A stretch of 64,000 bases of DNA from Nemophila menziesii (lineage: Eukaryota > Streptophyta > Magnoliopsida > Boraginales > Hydrophyllaceae), in the NCBI GenBank assembly GCA_029959085.1, contig JARWIR010000013.1:13269186-13333185 (forward strand), given 5' to 3'. Positions 35,231 to 46,138 of the stretch are shown here, in pieces. The notes beneath the pieces were generated by a model. That model had not been told where the DNA came from. It saw nothing but the letters and a program-made list of their open reading frames with translations, and did no database searches. Positions within the stretch are counted from its first letter, which is position 1; every line of letters starts with the position of its first letter. Position numbers and translations under genes: made by a program.

Positions 35231-36989
35231 AATCTCGTATTACGATCCAATAGGGAATTTCAAATTTTAAAGTTGTCATAATCACGAACTAATGGAATTA
35301 CAAGAAAGTAGCAAAGTTTCTCAAAATTTGGAGAAACTGACCTAAGAAACGGATCTAAAACGTCGAAACCAGCTACTAGGCCCATTGAAAGCCAACTAAA
35401 AGGCTAACAATACCTAAACTACCCTCCCAAATCCTTTACCCACAATGAAAACCAGAAAATACAGCCCTTAACCCTTTTAAATATCGAGAAACCAGAAAAA
35501 GAAAACCATTGGCTTCCCTCTCTCTTCACCTTCCATCCCCACCCCTGTTCACCCTGCACGGTCTCACCCCCCCCCCCCCCATAATCACCTTCATCACCCT
35601 TATCTTCTCGTCGTCGCTCCACTGCTCATGAAATCAGCATCTCACCAACCCACGCCCACTGCATCCCTCACCATCACCTTCATCAACATCTTCTGCCGAC
35701 CCTCACAATCACTTTCAAATCTACTCAACTTCGACCAAGCCCACTCCTCCACCTTCGAACCAAACCGAAGCCGCTCAGACAGGGCCATTATCCATAAGAA
35801 ACCATTCCCACCAGATCTCTCACCTTCCCGCCGAAGCTATCACGGAGGAGATCACCGTCGTCAGCCTGGGCCATTATCCACCATTAAAATGAAACCTCCA
35901 CGAAGATCGTGGTCCAGGTGTCGTTCGTGGTCCATGCTTGCTGCCTCCGCCTCCCCTCTCCGTTGTCGTGTACCTTCACCACCGTCGTGCTCAAATTCGT
36001 CCACCATCAAACCTCGCACCAAGCCGCTCTTCTCCACCAAGAACCCACTACCATGGGTCCAGCCCAAGAACCAATGAACCATGGGTCCAGCCCATATCAG
36101 AAATTTTTGTTTGTTTTTTGTTCTCCGGCGAGTTTGAATATTTTTCTTTTTGTTCTTTGTTACAGTAATGCGAGTGTGAAATCTATTTCTTGTTGAGTTT
36201 TGTTCGTATGGTGATAATTGTGCAGAGATTCATTTTTGTTTTTTGTTCATATATTGCGAGTAGGGAGAGAATGGATTTGTTGTTGTTCGGTTTATGTTTT
36301 GTTTTTGTTCATCTTGGGTACAACCCTAGAACTGTGGGTAGTGTTGCTAATTGATGTTATTGGGCATGGGTACAGCTCGCCCACTTCATAATGGTCTTGA
36401 TGGGTTCGTACCCATATAGAATTTTAAATGGACAATTACGAATAATGACTTAATAAAATGCAATAAACGAATCAATAATAGTTGTAAAAAAACGACACGG
36501 GTCTGTGACCATCATGGTGTTTTTCCCGAACATGGGTGATAGTGTTCTTCTTGGGGCTGGACCCATCACAGGTTTATTTAAGAAAATGATAACGAGTGTT
36601 CGTGGATCCGTACCCTCGGAAACCTAAAAGAATCTCTTTTCAATCCAGGGGTATAAATGTCTAAAACCAAACCAAAAAGTTCAAACTAGACCTTAAAAAA
36701 AGATGTTTTTTTAATTTAGCTTTACTTTATAGTTGGGATATTTTTGTCCTATAATGCAGTTTCCTCTTCTAAAAATTATCTATTTCCATTTTTCCAAAAG
36801 ACGGGTTTCAGTTTAATATTAGTTTAATATTTTGTCAGTATAAACTTAGAAGTTTAACAAATAAAATTATAATAAATTGAACTTTAATAACACTTTTTAA
36901 TAAAAAGAATCCAAGAGTTACTGTGTTATGATATTTATTGTAAGCATCTGTCCCTCCCATCTCAACTTCTTAAATTTATTTTATTGGGA
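35231..36989. other. Non-coding block with GC-rich CCACC/CACCATC tract
   Basis: It contains a C run near 35566-35580, a GC-rich stretch (35500-36080) with no protein family resemblance, and repeated phrases such as ATGGGTCCAGCCCA and GGGTACAGCTCGCCCAC. Phrases of the same style recur in inverted orientation at 48720-50000, so it may be part of a non-autonomous repeat. The last bases before 37020 belong to the duplicated ILR1-like flank. Confidence 0.45.
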
Positions 36990-37019
36990 TTGGATTGGTT
37001 TTTTCCATAATAAAAAATA

Positions 37020-38631
37020 TAGATTTATTAGCTAAACAGGCATGGTCCATCCTTAACAACCCTGATTCCTTAGTATACCTTGTCCTTAAAGGCTTGTACT
37101 TTAATGAAACAGACTTCCTTAAATCCCCTAAAATTCGTGGCGCCTCGTGGGCATGGAATAGTATTATTAAGGGTCGTGATTTATTGAAACAGCACATTAT
37201 CAAACCTATAGGAGATGGGCACTACACTTCCATTTGGGAAGATAATTGGGCTGGTTTTTATCTCCCCAAACCTCCCCATTACAGTGAAGAACCCACTTTT
37301 CCCAAATTTGTAGCTGATTTGATAAACACTAATACCAAAACTTGGAAGGTTGATTTCCTTAACTCCCTATTTCCCCATGATATAACAAATAAGATTACTG
37401 GACTTAACATACCATGGTTTGCTGGGCCTATAGATTATATCTGGCCCTACACAAATCATGGTATGTACACCAGTAAATCTGGTTATTCTTATGAGATAGA
37501 GAGTTACATCCCTCCTCCAACTTATCCCACTCCTTCCTTATTCCCCAATCAGGATCTTCTGTCTCTCAGTTGGGCCTCAAATGCCCCCTCCAAAATTAAA
37601 TTTTTCTTTTGGAGGGTCATTCTTAATGCTATCTCGACAGAAAGAAACAGATTTGTCAGAAACTGCACAAGCTCCGACTTGTGTAAAATCTGTCTTAAAG
37701 AAGAAGAAAACATTGAACATTTATTCTTAAGATGTGATTGGGTTAGGAGAATGTGGTGTTTGTCTCCCCTGCATTGTAGTGTTGATTTATCCTCTATGTC
37801 TGGTCTTAACTGTTGGGTTGGTAATTTAATTGAGCGAGGACATAATAAAACAGAAAAAACTAATATCCTTCTTACGATTATAGCTTGCCTTTGGACTATA
37901 TGGATAATGCGTAATAAGAAAGTTATTGAAGATGTCCCTATTAATTTTGATACAGGATTAACTCTTATGAACTTAAACTGCAGGGATATTTTTTGTGCTA
38001 ATGATGAAGAACAGGATATTAATCTAATCCCTCGTCAGCTACAAGTGCCTACATGGAAGTCCTTATCCCCTATTTGGATCAAACCTCCCCCTAATGAAAT
38101 CAAAATCAATGTGGATGCCTCGTTTATTCCTGGGAAAGCATTCTCAGCTGCAGTTGCTCGTAATAGTGCAGGTGATGTAGTAACTGGCTTTGCCATGTCT
38201 TCTACAGCCTGTTCTAGCTTTGAAGCTGAAGCAATGGCATTACGAAGTTCTCTTCAATTTGCCATTGAAAAAGTTTCCTCATGCACCAGTATTGAATCTG
38301 ATGCAGAAGCAGTTCTTCAAGCCGTGCATTCTTCAAGCGCGTCCTGCCATTGGAAGGTTAGGCCTATCCTTGAAGATATCAGAAGCATGACCAAAGCCCA
38401 CCCCCAGATCATGATTCGTGGGATTCGAAGAAGTGCTAACAAAGCAGCTGATTGGATTGTGAAGGCTTATTCCAGGAATTTATTACCTATTAATTGGTTT
38501 TGTATTTTGCCTAATGACTTTTATTCTGTTATTTGTAATGACTCTATGGTGTTTGACTCTGCTGGAGTAGGTTAACTACTCTATGCCTTTTTTGATCCCT
38601 TTTAATATAAGTAATTTCGACTAAAAAAAAA
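37020..38631 (+). mobile_element. 5'-truncated LINE with intact ORF2 C-terminal half
   Basis: From LLAKQAWSILNN (about 37024) to the stop at 38575 one frame is open. It holds the post-RT segment, the zf-RVT block (WRVILNAISTERNR, then CKICLKEEENIEHLFLRC) and an RNase H-like domain (INVDASF, FEAEAMALRSSLQ, IESDAEAVLQAV, RRSANKAADWIVKAY). The first ten residues of the open frame are host sequence joined by chance. The 3' end has an A run at about 38621-38630. The open frame suggests a young insertion. Reverse transcriptase itself is missing, as expected for 5' truncation. It was inserted in the flank of ILR1-like copy 3. Confidence 0.88.
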
Positions 38632-38639
38632 ATAGTGTA

Positions 38640-39119
38640 ATTCATTTTAAATAAAATACCAAGGTCTGTAACGCTATTTTTGCATAATATAGGGACCTAA
38701 TGCAATTTTTGAAGAATATGGAGACTTTGGGTACGTTGAGACTTTGGGTACGTTGAGACTTAGTAGTGATAGGCACTAGACAGGGACCTACTACCTGAAA
38801 ATGGCAAACCATGAGTTTTTCAGTCAGTAGGTGTCTCTTTCACGGCCTATAATGTGAGATAACACCCTGCACGTGATTATTTAGACTACTGCCTTATTTT
38901 CCACGTTTTTATTATGCTATTTAATAGATCAAATTCTCTTAAAATTAATAAAATATAATTCCAGCCTGATCTCTGTTTCTGGTCGTTAATCTCTTTCTTA
39001 TATACTCACTTTCCCTCCATATCCTTTCCTTTAATTTCTCCAAATTTCTGTGCTCAATTCTCAATTTGTGTGTCATCCTTGCTTGTGTGCCTGGTTTCAA
39101 CTCTGAACATCATATAATC
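38640..39119 (+). promoter_or_regulatory. Duplicated 5' flank of ILR1-like copy 3
   Basis: Collinear with the flanks of copies 1 and 2. A short duplication ACTTTGGGTACGTTGAG occurs at about 38727 and 38744 here only. Confidence 0.6.
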
Positions 39120-40440
39120 ATGTCTAATATTGTCGATAAAGGTTGTTTGATCCTTTGTTATATGCACATCGTAATAATTTCCTCAGTTGCCAAAACTGCA
39201 TCATCATTGTGTTTAAAAAAATTGGAGGAAAGAAAGCTCAAAGGAGATTCTGAAAATTGCAAAAACAGAAGAAAATGTGAATTGGGTAAAATCTGTAAGA
39301 AGAAGAATCCATGAGAAGCCTGAACTTGCATTTGAAGAATATAAAACAAGCAAAGCTTATTAGTGAAAAAAATAGAAAAGATGGATATTAATTATAAATA
39401 CCCTTGGGCTAAAACTGAGTTCAGAGTATTATCGGTGCTGGAAAGCCACCTTTTGTTGCCTTTCGAGCTGATATGGATGCACTCCCAATTCAGGTACTGG
39501 TTTTGACCTTGAATGCACTTAGAAAGATGGAGTAGTTAGTGTTTAGTTTTGTTCTATGTTATAAGGGAGTTGTTAAATGGAAGTATAAAAGCAAAAACCA
39601 AGACAAAATGCATGCATGTGGTCAGGATGCTCATGTCGCCATGCTTCTTGGTGCAGCTAAATTTTTTTGAAGATGATAGAACAATATTTGAAGGTTGGTT
39701 AAATAATTTTCACTTAATTATGAAATTAGGGATTAACTGTGCAATTTCTTATACAACAACGGCAGGGAACAGAGTAAGGTGGAATGGAGCAAAAAGTATT
39801 ATAGAAGATGGAGGTCTTGAAAATATAGAGGCGATAATTGCAGCCCATTACTTGTTGGTTGTGGCTTCTTTGAAGCTGTAATTACTCATTGCTCCTTTGA
39901 TCTTTCTCTTGAATCCGATCCTCTAGACTCTCTCATGTGGTCTCCATGTCATCCTTCAATGGTACCGGCACCTCCTTCAGAGCTTTCTCTAATGCAACCT
40001 TGTATAAACTTCTTAGGAGAATTAAACAGGTTACAAACTTCAATAACACAAACACATATACGTGTGTGAAAGGTAATTGTGGAACAAGCTGGGGTGTTAG
40101 GATGTTTGTCAAAAATCTACTTCTTTGAGAGAAATGACACGACTTATCCTCCATCCTCCATCAATGAATGGCATTAGGATGTATGAACATGTGAGAAATG
40201 TTAGGAGAAATCTATTAGGTGTGAGAAATTTCAATGTAGTTGAACTGATTATGGGTTAAGAAGATTTCTCGTTCTTCACGCAAATGATCCCATCGGCTTA
40301 CTTTAACGTGGGTATAATGAACGAGACATTAGGTTCAATACACATACCACATTCACCACATTTTATAATCAACACAGATGTGCTTCCCATCGGTGCAGCA
40401 ACTCATGCTCTTCACATACATTACACACAGATATAAAGGA
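39120..40440 (+). pseudogene. ILR1-like amidohydrolase pseudogene, copy 3
   Basis: It is collinear with copies 1 and 2 from the conserved ATG (MSNIVDKGCLILCYM) through four exon equivalents, but with many lesions. Frame slips begin in exon 1 after about 35 codons. Exon 3 has lost the stretch that encodes FQPAEE (near 39775), removing the catalytic glutamate. Further deletions remove the metal-His region (near 39848), the lid (near 39908) and the block before TGTFRA (near 39962). In exon 4 a TAA replaces a codon after the MG of MGSEDFSF (near 40257). It cannot make a working enzyme. Confidence 0.92.
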
Positions 40441-40777
40441 AGAGAGAGAGAGCGAGCGAGAGGCATGATTGGAAAAACTGTTTGTTAAAAGTGTTACATT
40501 CTAAAACGTTCTCTCTAAAAGACTAGTAGTAACCATTATTAAAAGAAATTGTCTCTACTCGATAATATATAAGATAAAACAACCAAGGCGCAAAAGGTGA
40601 GAATTGAAGGGACGATCATGCAGCATTGTTTCCTCCCTCTAGTATCAAATCCCCGTTCATCACCGATAACTCAGTTCCATCAGTGTCAAGATCCCTTTCC
40701 TGCAAAATGGATCAACAGTTATAATCCATACCCAGAAAGAAATAGAGCTCTCATGGTAAAAACGGTAATTACCTGGA

Positions 40778-43746
40778 TTAAAGTTCATCTTTTGTATCTT
40801 TAACGGCAGAACCCTGGTCAACACCTGGTGCTGGTGATGGTTTGTCCTGATTCTTCTGAATAAATTCAATCATATCTGCCTTTGTCCTATCACCTTTATA
40901 TGGTAACAATTTTCCACTTGCAGTCTTAAAGAACAACATTGGATAACCCTTTACTTCAAATGTATCTTCTGGATAATCATTTGCAGTAGCATCCTGCATA
41001 AGTATATTCACAAATTTTGTATGTTAATTAAAATCATCCTTATAATGCAACCATTTAAGAGACAAATTAGGAAGAATTAATAATAGATGGATCTTACAAT
41101 TTTTGCAATCAAAACATCAGGGTCGTTTTGGAACGAAACAGCTACTTCTTCCAAAATTGGTGCCAACTTTTTGCAGTGGCCACACCACGGTGCGTAGAAC
41201 TCTAATAAAACTGCACAAACGTAACATTTTTAATTAGAGTTTGATATAGTTGAAACCAGAATAATCACCACATATCAGTTTGCAAAATATTTACAGATAC
41301 ATAAACCTAGAAACAGAAAAGAAAAAGCCATTGATACGCACCATTTTTCCCAGAATTATAAACCAAGTCCTGGAAATTATCAGCAACTACCACCTTAACT
41401 GGTTCATTATTAGCTTCAGGAATAGGTTCTGACTTTTTGTATGCTTGCAACTTCCCATCCTATACATATATGTGATGTGATGTGATGTTTATTAATAAAC
41501 AAGATTTTCTTTTACTAAATAAATCTCTAATAAAATGATTACCTTGAAATCTTTGACCCATGAGAAAATCTGATCAGCCTCAACTTTTGGTTTGAGATAC
41601 TTTTGTCCTTCATTTGTTTGGATGATAATAAGAGGAACATCATCTTCTTTTAGTCCAAAATACTGTTTTTTAAATACCAATAAGCACCAATTTAAAGGTT
41701 ATGATGATGCTAACTAAATAAACTAACCTGAAAGGCACCTTGACTAGCTTCAACATCCCCTATTAGGAAACTTATACCTTGTCCTTTTAATTGTTCAGCA
41801 GTTTCACGATATTTTGATTTAAAGCCTTCAAAAGATTCACTCGCAAATTTTATAAACATCATGGCCTGCCCACATAAACAAACATTAAGCTATAAAAACA
41901 AAGCTTGCTCAAGGCATAGAGCGCAAAAGAAGAATATTTCTATTCAAAATATCAATTTAATAAACAATGAAATGAATCGATAATTTACCTTGGCATTAGG
42001 ACTGTTGAAGAATTTGATGACAAAAGGATGATTATCAGGGTCCTTATTGAAGAGAGTAACAATTGGTGTACTTGCTTCTTCAATAAGCTTCTCTAAAACA
42101 CTTGGATCAAATTCCTGTAACCACACAAATTTGCAAAATAAATCTTCTTTCTTTTTTCTTTTTAATACTTGATAAAAAAGAAGCATACCTGGAAATCAAT
42201 GAAAAGTTCATCAAAAGGCTTGAACAATCTAATTAAAGGTCCAGTAACTGATGAGTCTCCACGAGTCAAAAGTTTAGCATCTTTAGTGTGACCAAAATCA
42301 TAATCAGATCTCAACCTATCAGCCAAGGTACTGAAATTCTCATATTTCTCTCCAGAAAACTCAGGAAATACTCCAACCTATAAATATATTGGAAACATAG
42401 TATTAGTTTGAATCTCAGGATCAATGTTTAATGTAAATATACTGACGAAAAGGCCCTTACAATTACGACTTTCTTGTCATTAATAAGAGCAGTAGCATCC
42501 TCAGCAGATTTAATTTCAGTAGATGCGGGACCACTTTGTTTCTTCAAGTAAGCAACTATTCCAGCAGAATCACGAGGCCCCTTAAATTCTTGGACAACAC
42601 TACCCCCGAATCTTAAGATCTTAATAGTGGGAAAGCCCTTAACATCATGTTCAGTTGCAAGTATTTTGTTTTGCTCTTCATTTGCATCAACTTTAGCTAG
42701 TATCACTGGAGGGTCATTTTTGCTCAATATAGATGCTGCTGTCTCGAACTGAAGTAAAACAGACATGTCAATTACTCATAAATTTATTATTATACTGTAA
42801 AATATTTATAAAAGTAAGTTGAGTTATAAGAGTTATTACTTCTGGAGCGAGTTTCTTGCAGTGACCACACCTGTTACAAAATATTAGACATTTATCAGCT
42901 CACAAGAAATTACTATTCCAAATTGAATAAGTTTTTACCCCTTTTAGGCTTCTAACATGGCCATTTTAGGTGATTGGCACAAAAATGAATACAATTTAAC
43001 AGTTATTTTCCGTATCACAAAGCAAACTTGGGATATCTAGGAGATAAACCCAGAATACAGGGTAAATTACACTATCGGTCTCTATGTTTGGCTATTTTGC
43101 AATATACAGGGTCCAATGGTGCAAAGAATCCAATAATTATACAATTTAAGTAATTGAGTAACATTTAAATTTCAAAACAAACTAATTTATATCTCGGTAA
43201 TATGTATTATTACTAAAAGTGAGTGTCTCAGGTGCAAGTAGAGCAGTGGAGCTAGTACCACAAACTAATTATACATAAACACTAAATCTGGACGATCATA
43301 CTGGTACAAATCCCAAGGCACGATGTACACCCTGTGATTAGCAACATCATCAAGGTATAGATCTCGTAGCTCATAGTACAGTACACAATGCAATACTTAA
43401 TTAGGAAATATGAAATGCATCAGCAATTTTAGCAAGGTACTACACACACATCACACTGTACAACATATATACTAACTAATATTTATTTATAAAAGTAGAG
43501 GAATTAAAATGATAAATCATACCAAGGAGCGTAGAATTCAACGACTACGAATTTCTGTTTGGAAACGAATTCAGTGAAGTTTGATGCGTCAAGTGTCACT
43601 ACAAACTCCTCCGGAGCTGCTGGTGATGGTGGTGATTGCTCAGGTTCGGAAGAAGCGTGAGCGATTTGTGACGGGATTAAGGATATTCCGATCAGGAATA
43701 AGCAGCATAACCAAACCCCAACCCTGGATGATAATAAACCCACCAT
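40778..43746 (-). CDS. Protein disulfide isomerase, ER lumen, ten exons
   Basis: PDI forms and reshuffles disulfides in the endoplasmic reticulum. Minus-strand exons are 43746-43523, 42870-42840, 42748-42461, 42377-42189, 42114-41989, 41865-41728, 41662-41543, 41459-41342, 41210-41098 and 40993-40778, all in frame, coding 520 residues. It has an N-terminal signal peptide ([15 protein letters not shown]) and an acidic Pro-rich linker. Domain a has its CGHC at 76-79, split from the preceding Trp by intron 1. Two redox-inactive b domains follow, then domain a' with APWCGHC (C421, C424). The C-terminal ER retention signal is KDEL. Length fits classical plant PDI. The 31-bp exon 2 carries the whole first active site. 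It is convergent with the ILR1-like pseudogene at 39120. Confidence 0.95.
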
Positions 43747-43904
43747 TGTTATGTATGTAAAATGGAGAGTGGAAATATCTTTTTAATATGCAGGATATGA
43801 AAGGGATTTATAAGATTTGTTAAAACCCACTCTTTTTGCTATTGCCACTCCCGTGTGATCCTAGATCTACTTTTCTTTTTTTTTTCTTTTTGTATTGTAT
43901 AGTA
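43747..43904 (-). promoter_or_regulatory. Upstream region of PDI
   Basis: Only about 160 bp separate the PDI start codon from the Helitron end at 43905. The proximal promoter is therefore short or lies partly in the transposon. A T-rich tract occurs at 43871-43890. No specific element was assigned. Confidence 0.4.
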
Positions 43905-46138
43905 CTAGGTATAGCCCGTGCCTTAAGGCACTTCAAAATATAAAAATGAGTTACTTGTCTACTTTCAGTTTTAATATAGAAAATGTTTAAAAGATATGAT
44001 AATATTTTGTCTTGAATATGTAAAAACCGAAATAATAGATAGAATGAATACTAAAGTGAGATAAAAAAAATTGGTTATTAAATTCAAATGCACCATAAAT
44101 CCATGTACAATTTAAACAACTAATAAATAGATTAAATACGAACATAATTAAAGAGTATCATAATCTAAATGTGTGAATCCTATAATCTCGAGTTTTTAAT
44201 ATACGTGCATAAATCTCATAACTCTACAAAGTATCATTGTGTCAACATACATATATCTGAAGACAAAGATTTTTTTTTCCATTGACAGGAATCGAACCCA
44301 GGTTTGATAGGTGAAAGTCAAGGTTAAGATTAAGGTTAAGGTTAACTTTAAGAATAAGGTTAAGGTTATGGTTAAAGTTATGGTTAAGGTTTAGGTCAAG
44401 GTTAAAGTTAATTTTAAGGTTATGGTTAGAGTTAAGGTTTAAGATGTAAATTTTAAGCTTCAAGGTTAAGGTTTAATAAGATATAAGGTTCAAGGTCGAA
44501 TATTAACACTATAAATATTTATTTGGTCAATGTTAAGATAAAGATTAAGGTTAAAGGTAAAATTTAAGGTAGTGTTTAAGGTTATATGTTAAGGTTAAGG
44601 TTATGGTTAAAGTTAAGGTTAAGATTTAGGTTTAAGGTCTAAAATTCAAGGTAAAAGTTAAGTTTCAACATTTAGGTTAAGGTTAAGTTTTAACTCTAAA
44701 GTTAAGATAGTAGTTATAAAATTTAAGATGAAGGTGAAGGTGAAGGTTATAGTTATTGTTTAAGGTTAAGGTTAAGGTTGAGGTTAAAGTTTAAGATTTA
44801 AGGTTAAGGTTTATATATTAAGATTTAAGGTTTAAGGTATAAGGTTTAACGTTAAATATTAAGGTTATGGTTAAAGTTAAGGTTAAGGTTTAAGCTTTAA
44901 GGTTTAATCTTTAAGGTTTAAGGTTTACGCTTTAAGGTTCATGGTTCAATTTAAGATTAATTTTATAATTAAGGTTAAAGTTAAGTTGTAACTTTAAGGT
45001 GAAGGTGAAAGTTAACTTTAAGATTTAAGGTTTAAGGTTAAGGTAAAGGTTAAGGTTTGAGGTTCAAGGTTTAAGGTTTAAGGTTAAGGTTAATTTTAAG
45101 GAAAATTTTTAAGGTTTAAATTTAAAGTTAAGGTTAAGGTTAAGGTGAAGGTGAAAATTAAGGTTTATGGTTTAAAGTTTAAGGTGTAGGTTTAAGGTGT
45201 AATATCTAAGGTTATGTTTAAGTTTAAGGTTAAAGTTGAGGTTAATATTATTGTTAAGGTTAAGGGTAAGGGTGAGGGTAAGGTTAACGTTAACAATAAG
45301 GTTAAGTTTAAGTTTATGTTTAAGTTTAAGTGTAAGTTGAAGTTTATGTTTAAGTTTAAGTTTAAGTTTAAGTTTAAGTTTAAGTTTAAATTTAAGTTCA
45401 ACGTTAATGTTAGGTTAGGGTTAAGGGTATGGTTAAGGTTATTAGTTAAAAAGTTGAGGTTGAGGTTAAGGGGTTAAGGAGTTAAGGGTTAAGTTTAAGG
45501 TTAATGTTAAGTGTATGGTAATGGTTAAGTCTAAGACTAAGACTAAGGCTACGACTAAGGCTAGGTATAAGTTTAATGCTAAGGCTAAGGCTAAGGCTAA
45601 GGCTAAGATTAAGACTAAGGTTAAGGCTAAGGCTAAGGCTAAGTCTAACGCTAAGACTAAGGCTAAGGCTAAGACTAAGAGTATGGCTAATGCTAAGGAT
45701 AAGGCTAAGGCTAAAGGTAAGGCCAAGGCTAAGGTTAATACGAAGACTAAGGCTTACGCTAAGTCTAAGGATAGGTCGAGGGCTAGGGCCAGGGCTAGGG
45801 TTAAGGAGAAGGTTAAGGTCAAGTTTAAGGTTAATGTTAAGGTTAAATTGAAGTTAGAGGTTGATGTTAAGTTTAATTCAAAGGTTGAGGTTGAGTTTGA
45901 GGTTAAGGTTTAGGTTATGGTTAAGAATTTGGGTTAAGGTTAGAGGTTTGCGGTCAGCGTGGACCAAATACATAACTTTTAGATGTCTAATGGAGTGGGA
46001 TAAGGGACAATTAAGTTTTTATCCAGAATAAAATTGATGCAATTAATGTGAAGAAATAAATTAAGGGACCAAAGATAATCATGCTCGTCTTTTTTGTTGA
46101 GGGTCCAACCCGTTTAAAAAAGTATTTTATTATATAGA
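43905..46138 (-). mobile_element. Helitron-like element carrying a hexamer array
   Basis: On the minus strand the 3' end reads GGCACGGGCTATACCTAG, then T. It has the CTRR-type terminus (CTAG), and a perfect 14-bp palindrome GTGCCTTAAGGCAC (43918-43931) lies 12 bases inside. The 5' end on that strand is TCTATATAATAAAA at 46138, preceded by A. TC start, 3' hairpin, CTAG end and A/T insertion are Helitron hallmarks. A second 5' end of the same type at 46845 could instead be the true one, making the element 2.9 kb. No Rep/helicase gene is present, so it is non-autonomous. Confidence 0.65.
44317..45941 (+). repeat. Degenerate hexanucleotide array (TTAAGG and variants), 1.6 kb
   Basis: Nearly the whole stretch is built from six-base units: GGTTAA dominates, with sub-blocks of AAGTTT (45297-45395) and AAGGCT (45535-45770). 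Lengths of single units vary (5 to 8 bases), so phase drifts. It is not the plant telomere repeat TTTAGGG. It lies inside the Helitron-like element. The open frames seen in it (Lys/Ala, Leu/Asn or Arg/Leu repeats) are artefacts of the repeat. Confidence 0.95.

Noticed and set aside
35628..36077. 149-codon open frame in the GC-rich block
   Set aside because: Pro/Ser/Arg-rich low-complexity translation without a domain, overlapping other open frames on both strands.
36995..37023. MVFSIIKNID as the true N-terminus of the LINE protein
   Set aside because: These codons match the duplicated host flank before ILR1-like copy 1, so the junction with the 5'-truncated LINE is at about 37020.
45192..45913. 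Long open frames with Leu/Asn, Lys/Ala and Leu/Arg repeats on both strands
   Set aside because: They are read-throughs of the six-base array, which lacks stops in several frames; no start context, splice sites or domain.
44317..45941. Interstitial telomere
   Set aside because: The units are GGTTAA, AAGTTT and AAGGCT types, not the plant telomere unit TTTAGGG, and the array is bounded by Helitron-like ends.
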